Shown here: one piece after another, positions 13,637 to 21,048 of the stretch | Layout of the letters: each line of letters begins with the position of its first letter | Numbering within the stretch: position 1 is the stretch's first letter | Assembly: GCA_002688875.1 (NCBI GenBank) | Contig: NZDU01000018.1 | Span: 19,191-41,773 of the forward strand | From: Candidatus Pacearchaeota archaeon | Lineage (GTDB): Archaea > Nanobdellota > Nanobdellia > Pacearchaeales > GW2011-AR1 | Reading direction: 5' to 3' | DNA length: 22,583 nt | Notes under the pieces: model-generated | Seen by the model: only the letters and a program-made list of their open reading frames with translations | What the model was told of the DNA's origin: nothing | The model's database searches: none | Made by a program: the position numbers and the translations under genes

Positions 13637-13656
13637 GTAACTGTTTATTTTTAGTT

Positions 13657-14334
13657 ATGAAAGTTTTGGGGATTGATGAAGCTGGACGTGGACCTGTTAT
13701 TGGGCCGATGATTATGGCAGGGGTTATGGTTGAGGAAGGTAGTGAGGAGAAGTTGGGGGATGTTAAGGATTCTAAGTTGTTGACTCATGGTAAGAGGCTT
13801 GAGCTTGATAAGCATGTTCGGGAAGTGGCAGATGATTTTATGGTTGTTGAGATTTCGCCTGCCGAGATTGATAAGGCGCTTGCGGATGATAAAATGAATT
13901 TGAATTGGCTTGAGGCTCATAAGCAGGCTGAGATTATTAATTCGTTGGGGCCGGATAAGGCTATTATTGATTGTCCTAGTGTTAATTGTGAGGCGTTTGA
14001 GAAGTATTTGCGTGGGTTGATTGATGATAAGGTTGAGTTGGTTGTGGAGAATAAGGCTGATGAGAATTATAAGAGTTGTTCGGCGGCTTCGATATTGGCT
14101 AAGGTTCTTAGGGAGAAGAGGATGGAGGAGATTCGAGAGAAGTATGGGGATGCTGGTCCTGGGTATCCTGCTAATGCAGTTACTATAAAGTTTTTGAAGG
14201 AGAATTGGGATAAGTATCCGGAGATATTTAGGAAGTCGTGGAGTACTTATAAGAAGGTGGCGGGGAAGAGTGGAGTTGGTGGGAGGGGGAATGGAAGTGA
14301 TGGTTATGGGCAGAGGAAGTTGGAGAATTTTTAA
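13657..14334 (+). CDS. rnhB: Ribonuclease HII
   Basis: 225 residues. It cleaves RNA in RNA:DNA hybrids and at single ribonucleotides left in DNA. The catalytic DEDD residues are in place: D7-E8 in GIDEAGRGP, D105 in IIDCPS and D135 in KADENY. The SCSAASILAKV helix and GPGYPANAVTIKFL are family hallmarks. The start at 13657 is chosen because the protein then begins with the first core strand (MKVLGIDEAG) and the TATA lies 26 nt upstream; an extension to 13567 would run through the initiator tRNA. The C-terminal tail (GVGGRGNGSDGYGQ) is Gly-rich and probably flexible, longer than the domain needs. Confidence 0.96.
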   Translation: MKVLGIDEAGRGPVIGPMIMAGVMVEEGSEEKLGDVKDSKLLTHGKRLELDKHVREVADDFMVVEISPAEIDKALADDKMNLNWLEAHKQAEIINSLGPDKAIIDCPSVNCEAFEKYLRGLIDDKVELVVENKADENYKSCSAASILAKVLREKRMEEIREKYGDAGPGYPANAVTIKFLKENWDKYPEIFRKSWSTYKKVAGKSGVGGRGNGSDGYGQRKLENF

Positions 14335-14372
14335 TATCTGGTTATACTATTAAGTAGTAACATATACAAAGA

Positions 14373-14381
14373 TTTATAAAG
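14373..14381 (+). promoter_or_regulatory. TATA box of the 14402-16767 operon
   Basis: TTTATAAAG is centred 25 nt before the ATG at 14402. No Shine-Dalgarno site precedes the start, so the operon mRNA is likely leaderless. Confidence 0.65.
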
Positions 14382-14401
14382 TTAATCTGGTTGGTGTTGG
14401 T

Positions 14402-15733
14402 ATGGTATATGGTAAATTAGATGCTCGAGAAATAAAAAGAACTGAAGGTAGGAGAAATGCTCTTAAAATGGCTGGATTGTCATTGGGGGCTGGAGCTGTG
14501 GTAACTGCGGGAAGTTATGTTGGGTTAGGTATGTTAGGTGAAAAAGCTAAAGATTATTTTGTTGGAATTGAAGAGGAAGTGAGAGAGTTAGCACATGATA
14601 TTAGTATTCTTTCGGGTTCGCTTGAGAGGGAATTGGCTAAGGAAACTTCTGAGTTGAAGGAGCAATATGTGGATGGTAGGTTGAGGATTTATGAAGAATT
14701 GGGTTTGGCTGATCCTGCAGAGTTGGCAGAGTTTGAGCAGATAATTGCAAATAGTGAGGAGTTTGAGGCTCATTATAATTTTGTTGAGCGTTCTAAAATA
14801 TTTAAGGATCGTATTAATAGGAAATTATTGGTGGCAGATAATAAATTGGAGTCATATCAACCTGACGCTCTAAAAAGTATTAATGATGGGATAAGAAAAT
14901 TGTTAGGTAAGAAGTCTGGAGATGAGGGAATGAAGGAAAGAGGTCAAATTAAAGGAAGACTTGATTCTTTGGTTAGAATTTATGATGCTAATGAGAATAA
15001 TAGGATTGCTGAAGTTGAAGTAATGGATAGGTTGAATGGATATTTAAGAAGTTCTAAGTTATCCTCTGAAGAAAGGGCACTTTATGGATTTTTGAGAGAT
15101 GAATATGGGAAATCTGGGAATGAAGAAGATTTGAGACATTTTGTTCAGAATTATGATAAATTCAAAGATAGGAATGATGTTTTGCTTAAGTTGAGGGATT
15201 CGCTTGGACGGGCTGAGTTATTATATGGAAATATTCAAGATAATAAAGAGTATTTGAGTGAGTTACAGGGATTATTAAAAGAAGGAATTGAATTGAAGCA
15301 GAATGTTCGAGTAAAAACACATCAGGAGTTTAGTGTTTTGGAAGATGAGGTTAATAAGAAGATTTCGGAACTTAGAGGGAGTGTTGATGATATTATTCAT
15401 GATTTGGAGTCTAAGGGTTATGATATTGAGACTAGGGATGAAGTGATTGATGCTGGATCGCCTTCGAAATATGATAAATTGATTGATAATGTTGTTGGAA
15501 TTGGGGCAGGTGTTTTAGGTGTATACTCAGGAGTTAAGACTTTTTTTGGAATGAATAAAAGACATAAGGTGAATACATTAGAGAGATCACTTGAAAGTGC
15601 AGTTAGGTCAAATAATGGTCTTGTTGATATGCTTAATGAGTCGGAGGTTAATACAAGTGATGATGAAGAGAGTATAGAAAAAGATTTAAACCCTGATAAT
15701 CCTGAATATATGGGAGATAATGAATATTTTTAA
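14402..15733 (+). CDS. Coiled-coil protein with a hydrophobic segment near each end
   Basis: 443 residues, not recognised. EGRRNALKMAGLSLGAGAV near the N-terminus is an RR motif followed by a Gly/Ala-rich hydrophobic stretch (about 21-44). It resembles a Tat signal or signal anchor, though the basic motif is not canonical (S-R-R-x-F-L-K). Residues 50-350 are charged and heptad-like (long helices, probably coiled coil). A second hydrophobic segment (about 361-384, VVGIGAGVLGVYSGV) precedes a basic stretch and an acidic tail ending PDNPEYMGDNEYF. A closely similar end, NPEYSGSED, occurs in the gene at 16108. First gene of a three-gene operon; the CBS gene starts one base after its stop (or overlaps it). 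Confidence 0.8.
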   Translation: MVYGKLDAREIKRTEGRRNALKMAGLSLGAGAVVTAGSYVGLGMLGEKAKDYFVGIEEEVRELAHDISILSGSLERELAKETSELKEQYVDGRLRIYEELGLADPAELAEFEQIIANSEEFEAHYNFVERSKIFKDRINRKLLVADNKLESYQPDALKSINDGIRKLLGKKSGDEGMKERGQIKGRLDSLVRIYDANENNRIAEVEVMDRLNGYLRSSKLSSEERALYGFLRDEYGKSGNEEDLRHFVQNYDKFKDRNDVLLKLRDSLGRAELLYGNIQDNKEYLSELQGLLKEGIELKQNVRVKTHQEFSVLEDEVNKKISELRGSVDDIIHDLESKGYDIETRDEVIDAGSPSKYDKLIDNVVGIGAGVLGVYSGVKTFFGMNKRHKVNTLERSLESAVRSNNGLVDMLNESEVNTSDDEESIEKDLNPDNPEYMGDNEYF

Positions 15734-15734
15734 A

Positions 15735-16115
15735 ATGAAAATAAAAGATTGCGTGTTGATTGAACCGTTTAAATGTTCTCAAGATGAGAGCGTTGTAGAT
15801 GTAGCTAGGAGACTTAGAGAGATTACCTTGAGACATATTTTTGTTGTTGATGAAAATGAATATCCTGTTGGGATAATCTCTATGATGGATGTTAATAATA
15901 GGGTTGTGGCAGAGGGGAAGAATCCTAGTGAAGTGAAGGCTAAGGATATTATGACTGCTTCAATAGATGTTGCTGATCATGAAGATGAGACTGAGGAATT
16001 TTCAAAAAAGATGCTTGAGAAAAATCATGTTATGGATCCAGTTGTTGAGGATGGTAAGATTATTGGAATAATCACAATAAATCAATTGTTGAAGAGTTTG
16101 GATAAAAATGAATAA
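15735..16115 (+). CDS. Tandem CBS-domain protein
   Basis: About 126 residues comprising one CBS pair (Bateman module) and nothing else. The first repeat holds CSQDESVVDVARRLREITLR and IFVVDENEYPVGIISMMDV; the second holds VADHEDETEEFSKKMLE, MDPVVEDGKIIGIITINQL. CBS pairs bind adenosyl ligands such as AMP/ATP or SAM and act as switches for partner proteins. The start at 15735 puts Met directly before the first domain and one base after the upstream stop. An alternative ATG at 15720 adds five residues and has a GGGAGA only two bases before it, so the choice is open. The end overlaps the next gene by 8 bases, hence an operon with two membrane proteins, which it may regulate (inference). Confidence 0.88.
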   Translation: MKIKDCVLIEPFKCSQDESVVDVARRLREITLRHIFVVDENEYPVGIISMMDVNNRVVAEGKNPSEVKAKDIMTASIDVADHEDETEEFSKKMLEKNHVMDPVVEDGKIIGIITINQLLKSLDKNE

Positions 16116-16767
16116 AGAAAAATTTGTAGATAGTTATTTGGATAAGTTGCTTGATGATAAGGATATTGGAGTGTACATGGATGGTGCTGATACTGATAGA
16201 GAGAGGGAATTGTTGAAGGGTAAATTGAAAGATTCTTTGTCAAGTTCGTATGATAGTTATGCTAAGAATTATTTTGATTCTAAGGGAATTGGTAGTTATG
16301 TTTCTACTTTCTTGAGATATACTGGGGCTGGAGCTGATGCTCTTGGGACTTATATGTTTTGGGCTCTTGGTGGTGCAGGATTTGGATTCAAAGGAGTTGG
16401 TCTTTTAGAAAAAAGTGTTGCAGATGTAATGGATGAGGCTCATTATTTGAAACATGCGGAGACTGATTCTTTGGCAGAGAAGGTAACTGATAGTGTTAAG
16501 ATAGCTGGAGAAGGGGTTGCTGAAAGGGTTGCGGCTTATTTGCCATTAGGAGTTGGAGAGTTAGCAGATCTTATGAGGGGGAGAAGTAAGTTTGATGGGA
16601 AGATTGTTTCTAGGGCTGAGGAGTATGCTAAGAATAGCTTTATAGATTATGTAAGTGGATTGGATAGGGGTGTAGGGACTGAATCTAAAGGACCTAAGGT
16701 AATACCTTTGGATAATTTTAGGAATCCTGAATATTCTGGATCTGAGGATCAATCTGTTGCTGCTTAG
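16108..16767 (+). CDS. Membrane-associated protein of unknown family
   Basis: 219 residues. The N-terminal 60 residues are charged and helical. Residues 71-100 (GADALGTYMFWALGGAGFGF) form a Gly/Ala/aromatic hydrophobic hairpin or single helix, and a weaker hydrophobic stretch follows at about 142-155 (VAAYLPLGVGELADL). The tail ends PLDNFRNPEYSGSEDQS and shares NPEY plus an acidic context with the end of the first gene in the operon, possibly a common short recognition motif. Its ATG overlaps the CBS gene stop by 8 bases. The SMC-like gene begins 48 bases downstream with its own TATA box. I do not recognise it. Confidence 0.75.
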   Translation: MNKEKFVDSYLDKLLDDKDIGVYMDGADTDRERELLKGKLKDSLSSSYDSYAKNYFDSKGIGSYVSTFLRYTGAGADALGTYMFWALGGAGFGFKGVGLLEKSVADVMDEAHYLKHAETDSLAEKVTDSVKIAGEGVAERVAAYLPLGVGELADLMRGRSKFDGKIVSRAEEYAKNSFIDYVSGLDRGVGTESKGPKVIPLDNFRNPEYSGSEDQSVAA

Positions 16768-16781
16768 TGTTTAACAACATA

Positions 16782-16793
16782 CTTTAAAAATAT
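16782..16793 (+). promoter_or_regulatory. TATA box of the SMC-like gene
   Basis: CTTTAAAAATAT is centred 28 nt before the ATG at 16816, so the gene can be expressed apart from the upstream membrane-protein operon. No Shine-Dalgarno site. Confidence 0.6.
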
Positions 16794-16815
16794 CTTTTTC
16801 CTTAGTCTTATTGGT

Positions 16816-19680
16816 ATGCCACATGTAAAGAGATTGGTGATGAAGGGATTTAAGAGTTTTGCTCGTGAGACAGTGATAACTATGGATGAGAACATGAATG
16901 TTATTGTTGGGCCGAATGGATCTGGAAAAAGTAATATTACTGATGCGTTGTGTTTTGTTCTTGGTCGGCTTTCTATTAAATCGATTAGGGCTGCGAAGTC
17001 TTCGCATTTGATTTTTTCTGGGAATAAGCATTATAAGCCTGCGTCGGTGGGGTTTGTTGAGATTGTTTGGGATAATGGTGATGGTGTGTTTTCGCTTTCT
17101 GAGAAGGAGATTGCGATTCGGCGTACTGTTAAGAAGAATGGGCAGAGTGTGTATAAGATTAATGGAGTGGTTAAGACTCGGCAGGAGGTTGTGGAGTTGT
17201 TGAGTCAGGCGGGTATTGATCCGCATGGATTTAATATTGTGTTGCAGGGAGAGATTCAGAAGTTTGTGAAGATGCATGGGGAGGAGCGGCGTCGGGTGAT
17301 AGAAGAAGTTGCTGGGATTGGGATTTATGAGATGAGGAAGGAGAAGTCGTTGAAAGAGTTGGAGAAGACTCAGGAGAAGCTTAGGCAAGTGGGGGCGATA
17401 TTGCGCGAGAGGACTAATTATTTGAAGAATTTGGAGAATGAGAGGGAGCAGGCCCTTAGGTATAAGAAGTTGGAGGTTACTATAAGTCGATGTAAGGGTT
17501 CGATAATAAATCGAGGGATTGTTGATAGGCAGGGGCAGTTGAAGAATATTGTTGGTAGGATTGAGGATAAGAATAGTAAGGTTGGGAAGATTGAGAAAGA
17601 GATTGTTAAATTGAAGGGCGAGGTTGATGGGTTGAATTCGAGGATTGATGAGATTTCTAAGACGATACAGAAAAGTTCGGGGGTTGAGCAGGATAGTTTG
17701 GTTGGAGAGATTAGTGTGTTGAAGCAGGAGTTTGCGGGGATGTTGGCTAGGAAGGAGAATTATGAGAATCAGTTATCTGAATTGGATAGAAGGAAGGGGG
17801 CGCTTGAAGATTCTATTGAGTTGAATGATAGAGAGATTAAGGAGATGGTTAAGGAGAAGGGGAAGAATAAGAAGAAAGAGTTGGAAGAGAAGATGGCTAG
17901 GTTGGAGAAGTTTGAGGATAGTAAGAGGAAGTATTTTTTGTTGAAGTCGCAGGTTAGTAGTTTGAGTGGGCAGGTTGAGGATAAGAAGAAGCAGATTACT
18001 AGTGCTAAGACTGAGGCGGGTTATTTGTTGGAGCAAATTGAAGAGGCTGAGAATGAGATTAGGATTAAGGGGAGTTTTGAGGAGCATAAGAAGGCAGTGG
18101 TTGTTGCTAGAGGGGTTGTTGAGGATGATAGAGGAGCTATTGAGGATTGTGAAGAAAAGTTGTTGGATAACGAGAGAGAGCTTGCGGTTTTGAATGGGCG
18201 GATTAAAGATAGTGAGAAGATTAAGGGGGATGTTGGGAAGTTGGATGTTTGTCCGTTGTGTCAGACTAAGATAACTAAGGAACATATTGGGCATGTTGTG
18301 GGGAAGTCGGATAAGGATATTGAGAGTAGTAAGTCTGGAATTGAGAATTTGGAAGAGGATATTAAGGATATTAGGAGGGAGGTTTCTAATTTGAAGGATG
18401 AGATTGTTAATAGAGATCGGGAGATAGCTGCTAGGGAGATTGCGCTTGTTAAACTGGGGGTGATTAAGGATAAGAAGGATCAGTTGAATAGGAATAATGA
18501 AATGGTTAAGGAGTATTCTAGTGACCTTGATGGATTGGAGAAGAAGAAGAAAGAAGTTGAGGAGAAGGTTAGTGGGAGTAAGTTGAGTGAGGAGGGGTTT
18601 GAGAGGTTGCGGTTGGAGGTTAGTGAGTTGCAGAGGAGTGAGGAGAGGAACCTTGGAGTTGAGATAACTGCTAAGCAGAGAGAGTTGGATAGGATGAAGC
18701 TTGCTATAAAACAGATTGGTCGAGATAGAGAAGAGATATCAGAGGAGTTGGGGGAGATAAATGATGGAATGGCTAGTCGGGAAGATGAGATTGAGAAGAA
18801 AGAGGAGAAGGCTGAAGAGTTGAAGAGTAAATATCAGAAGATGTATGAGGAGAAGAATAAGATACAAGATAAGGTTAGGGGATTTGAGAGTGGGTTGCTT
18901 CGGCTTGGGAATGAGAAGAGGGTTGTTGAGAATGAGGTGAATAATATTAATATTGAGAAGGCGCAGATAAGTGCTAAGGTTGATACGTTGAAGGAAGAAT
19001 TGGGCGAGTTTGAAGGTGTGGATTTTATCAATATTCCGGTGGATAAACTTCGGGAGAAGTTGGGGAATGCGGAGGTTGTTTTGGCTAGGATTGGGAATGT
19101 TAATTTACGGGCTTTGGAAGTTTATGATGAGATTAAAGAAGAGTATGATAAGATTAGAGAGAAGGTTGAGCAGTTGGAGAAAGAGAAAGAGAGTATATTG
19201 AAGATTATTGCGGGGATTGATAAGAAGAAGAAGAAGGTTTTTGTTGAGACTTTGAATAATATTAATGAGGTTTTTTCTAGGAATTTTAGTCAGTTGAGTG
19301 AGAAGGGGATTGTTAGTATTGAGCCTATGGATAAGAAGGATATTTTTAATTCTGGATTGTCGATTATTGTTAAAGTTGGAGCTGGGAAGTATTTTGATAT
19401 TACTTCTCTTTCGGGTGGGGAGCAGACGTTAGTTGCTTTGTCGTTGATTTTTGCTATTCAGGAATTGAATCCTTATTGTTTTTATATATTTGATGAGATT
19501 GATGCGGCTCTTGATCGTAGAAACTCGGAGAAGTTGGCTTATCTTCTTAGGAAGCATATGAAGAAGGGGCAGTATATTATTATTACGCATAATGATTCTA
19601 TTATTAGTGAGTCGAGTAATGTTCTTTATGGGGTGAGTATGCAGGAGGGGATTTCGAAGGTGTTGTCGTTGGAGATATAG
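16816..19680 (+). CDS. smc: SMC-family ATPase with a Rad50-type zinc hook in place of the hinge
   Basis: 954 residues, shorter than canonical SMC (about 1150-1200). The head halves are SMC-type. At the N-terminus are GFKSFA, Walker A GPNGSGKS at 32-39, FVLG, and the Q-loop region NIVLQGEIQKF followed by EERRRVIEEVAGI. At the C-terminus are the signature LSGGEQ at 865-870 and Walker B IFDEIDAALD with D893-E894. Coiled coil runs from about 165 to 760. At the exact centre, where the roughly 150-residue SMC hinge should be, there is only VCPLCQTKI (C479, C482), a C-x-x-C zinc-hook motif as in Rad50. Two copies would dimerise through one zinc ion. Expected role: ATP-driven DNA tethering or loop handling. 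Own TATA box; the partner gene starts one base after the stop. Alternatives: a Rad50-like protein, but the heads argue otherwise and no mre11 is here. Confidence 0.93.
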   Translation: MPHVKRLVMKGFKSFARETVITMDENMNVIVGPNGSGKSNITDALCFVLGRLSIKSIRAAKSSHLIFSGNKHYKPASVGFVEIVWDNGDGVFSLSEKEIAIRRTVKKNGQSVYKINGVVKTRQEVVELLSQAGIDPHGFNIVLQGEIQKFVKMHGEERRRVIEEVAGIGIYEMRKEKSLKELEKTQEKLRQVGAILRERTNYLKNLENEREQALRYKKLEVTISRCKGSIINRGIVDRQGQLKNIVGRIEDKNSKVGKIEKEIVKLKGEVDGLNSRIDEISKTIQKSSGVEQDSLVGEISVLKQEFAGMLARKENYENQLSELDRRKGALEDSIELNDREIKEMVKEKGKNKKKELEEKMARLEKFEDSKRKYFLLKSQVSSLSGQVEDKKKQITSAKTEAGYLLEQIEEAENEIRIKGSFEEHKKAVVVARGVVEDDRGAIEDCEEKLLDNERELAVLNGRIKDSEKIKGDVGKLDVCPLCQTKITKEHIGHVVGKSDKDIESSKSGIENLEEDIKDIRREVSNLKDEIVNRDREIAAREIALVKLGVIKDKKDQLNRNNEMVKEYSSDLDGLEKKKKEVEEKVSGSKLSEEGFERLRLEVSELQRSEERNLGVEITAKQRELDRMKLAIKQIGRDREEISEELGEINDGMASREDEIEKKEEKAEELKSKYQKMYEEKNKIQDKVRGFESGLLRLGNEKRVVENEVNNINIEKAQISAKVDTLKEELGEFEGVDFINIPVDKLREKLGNAEVVLARIGNVNLRALEVYDEIKEEYDKIREKVEQLEKEKESILKIIAGIDKKKKKVFVETLNNINEVFSRNFSQLSEKGIVSIEPMDKKDIFNSGLSIIVKVGAGKYFDITSLSGGEQTLVALSLIFAIQELNPYCFYIFDEIDAALDRRNSEKLAYLLRKHMKKGQYIIITHNDSIISESSNVLYGVSMQEGISKVLSLEI
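18250..18261 (+). other. Zinc-hook CPLC codons at the SMC midpoint
   Basis: Codons 479-482 (Cys-Pro-Leu-Cys) of 954 lie two residues from the geometric centre and are flanked on both sides by heptad-rich charged helices. No other C-x-x-C occurs in the protein, and no hinge-like globular segment is visible. Confidence 0.85.
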
Positions 19681-19681
19681 A

Positions 19682-20200
19682 ATGATAACGCTATTCCAAA
19701 TAGATAAATCTGGAAGTGATATTTTTGAAAAGGATTATTCAATCGTTCTGATTGTTGATAAGAAAGAAGTTTATGGTGTGAATATACCTCAGAACATAAA
19801 AGATTGTTTGATTAATTTATTTAAAGGTGGTAAGTTAAATATTAGTAATAAATCAAATAAACAAAGGAAGAATAGGTTTAGAATTAGATTTCATACTGCA
19901 GTAATAATTAGGTTAATGGATAGGGCTATTAGGGATTTAGGTGCTATTGATGAGATCAATGTTGAATTATGTAATGATATTGATGGCCATTTTCACGAGA
20001 TTAAAGATATGATCTTTAAACGTTTCAATAGATTGATCCCTTCAATTGAATTGGAAGATATTATACAAACGAAGTTTCAAAAGCCTTCTTTCATTGATAA
20101 TGTTGGGAGAGATTTTAGAAATAAGGATGGTAAAAAATTACAAAGTTATAATCATGTTGAATTAGATTTGAATGAATTAATAATGATAATAAAAAAATAA
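19682..20200 (+). CDS. Conserved-looking protein coupled to the SMC-like ATPase
   Basis: 172 residues, starting one base after the SMC stop, so translation is probably coupled. It is not recognisable as ScpA, ScpB, Mre11 or Nurse-type nuclease. Visible parts: FQIDKSGSDIFEKDYSIVLI and KKEVYGVNIPQ as alternating strands; a basic segment SNKQRKNRFRIRF (about 58-70); a helix HTAVIIRLMDRAIRDLG; an acidic strand INVELCNDIDGHFHE; and a C-terminal block IQTKFQKPSFIDNVGRDFRNK. Alternation of acidic strands and helices could be an RNase H-like fold, but this is a guess. The end overlaps the T-run of the ncRNA on the other strand. Likely partner or regulator of the hook-SMC by position only. Confidence 0.75.
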   Translation: MITLFQIDKSGSDIFEKDYSIVLIVDKKEVYGVNIPQNIKDCLINLFKGGKLNISNKSNKQRKNRFRIRFHTAVIIRLMDRAIRDLGAIDEINVELCNDIDGHFHEIKDMIFKRFNRLIPSIELEDIIQTKFQKPSFIDNVGRDFRNKDGKKLQSYNHVELDLNELIMIIKK

Positions 20201-20278
20201 GCAGTAACCAGAGCTCTAAGAGCCGTGACGAACATTGTCCCGTGATAAATCACGAAACGCCGAACCGCATTACTGCTT
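20199..20278 (-). ncRNA. Candidate structured small RNA, about 80 nt
   Basis: On the minus strand a 9-bp terminal stem (AAGCAGTAA with TTACTGCTT) encloses three short hairpins: CGTGA-TTTA-TCACG (20241-20254), GGAC-AAT-GTTC (20230-20240) and GCTC-TTA-GAGC (20213-20223). A second copy of TCACG (20224-20228) could pair alternatively with the same CGTGA, so two folds are possible. A TATA box is centred 27 nt before the 5' end, and a T7 run (20191-20197) follows the 3' end almost at once. There is no good coding frame. It is not a tRNA (no T arm next to the acceptor), and shows no C/D boxes and no 3' ACA. Function and family are unknown. Confidence 0.6.
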
Positions 20279-20300
20279 GATATTACTAGGTATTTGGGTG

Positions 20301-20310
20301 ATTTAAATGT
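20301..20310 (-). promoter_or_regulatory. TATA box of the candidate ncRNA
   Basis: ACATTTAAAT on the minus strand, preceded by a BRE-like CGAA, is centred about 27 nt before position 20278. This is the same spacing as at the tRNA genes. Confidence 0.55.
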
Positions 20311-20343
20311 TTCGGTTTAAGAAAGTGAGTTTGGAGATTTAGT

Positions 20344-20931
20344 TTATTGTTCACTTAAGCTAGCTTCAATTTCTTTTAACTCCTTAAGCACTAATTCGTC
20401 TATTTTATCATAGGCTTCGTGAATACCTTTATTAAAGGCAGCCCATTCAAAATCATTGAATGGCAATACTATACTATGGTTTGGAAGTAATATTTCATCC
20501 ATAGGAGGTTGTCTTTTAAAATAGAAATTATCAAAATCTAAATATGTTGCTTTAATTCCGTGCCTTCTTTCATATTCAGTTTGAATAGGTTCAGAGCTTT
20601 CAAATTCATTATCTAAGTTAAATTGAAGAAAATATCTCGATAATTCTTTTCTTGGAGTAGAATTATCGGCTAGTGAAGATTCTCCAAAAAAGTTATTAAG
20701 AAATCTCTCTCCAAATTCTTCATAAGTTTTCAATCCTTCTTGATCATTCATTTGACACGGATTACGAACTAGGTTTGTTCCTCTAGTGCTATATCTAGAA
20801 ACTATTTTTCCATGATCAACAAATTCAAAAACATAAAGTTCATTAACGCTACCAATATTGTCAAAATCAACTGTTTTAGCAGGATAATAAATTTTTTCTG
20901 TGGAGAATTTTGTTTTTAGATGAGAATCCAT
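20344..20931 (-). CDS. Hypothetical protein, soluble, unknown family
   Basis: 195 residues, acidic, no signal peptide or membrane helix, no recognised motif. Aromatic-rich stretches such as ELYVFEFVDHGK and TYLDFDNFYFKRQPP suggest a beta-rich core. The end (EAYDKIDELVLKELKEIEASL) is one amphipathic helix. A TATA-like AATCTTTAAGAA at 20956-20966, about 30 nt upstream, supports the ATG at 20929-20931. Upstream of this promoter sits a perfect GGAGGTGA without a usable start. G and C are nearly balanced on the + strand here (9 G, 7 C in 20581-20640), unlike most of the window, so it may be recently acquired. It resembles the other orphan at 5140 only in style, not sequence. Confidence 0.65.
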   Translation of the reverse strand: MDSHLKTKFSTEKIYYPAKTVDFDNIGSVNELYVFEFVDHGKIVSRYSTRGTNLVRNPCQMNDQEGLKTYEEFGERFLNNFFGESSLADNSTPRKELSRYFLQFNLDNEFESSEPIQTEYERRHGIKATYLDFDNFYFKRQPPMDEILLPNHSIVLPFNDFEWAAFNKGIHEAYDKIDELVLKELKEIEASLSEQ

Positions 20932-20955
20932 TTGTTAAATAGGATAATTAATAGT

Positions 20956-20966
20956 TCTTAAAGATT
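20956..20966 (-). promoter_or_regulatory. TATA-like element of the 20344-20931 gene
   Basis: ATCTTTAAGAA on the minus strand is centred about 30 nt before the ATG. Confidence 0.4.
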
Positions 20967-21001
20967 ATTGTTCTCACCTCCCTCTTATTTTTTTCTTTAT
21001 T

Positions 21002-21044
21002 AAAAGAAAAAAACAAATTATTAAAAAAATAAAAATAAAAAAAT
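21002..21044 (-). terminator. T-rich terminator behind the surface protein
   Basis: Directly after the stop of the 21049-22317 gene, the minus strand carries several consecutive runs of four to seven T separated by short breaks. This is the archaeal hairpin-independent terminator form. The length and repetition fit a highly transcribed gene. Confidence 0.75.
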
Positions 21045-21048
21045 CAAA

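Noticed and set aside
13567..13656. Extension of rnhB to an upstream ATG
   Set aside because: It overlaps the initiator tRNA and its promoter; the RNase HII fold begins at the Met at 13657.
16816..19680. Annotation as plain Rad50
   Set aside because: Both head halves carry SMC-type sequence blocks and there is no Mre11 gene beside it; only the CPLC hook is Rad50-like.
20199..20278. Known riboswitch, hammerhead ribozyme, C/D or H/ACA guide for the structured element
   Set aside because: TGACGA and CGAAAC on the + strand recall a hammerhead core, but stem II and the cleavage context do not form; no C/D boxes and no ACA after the closing stem.
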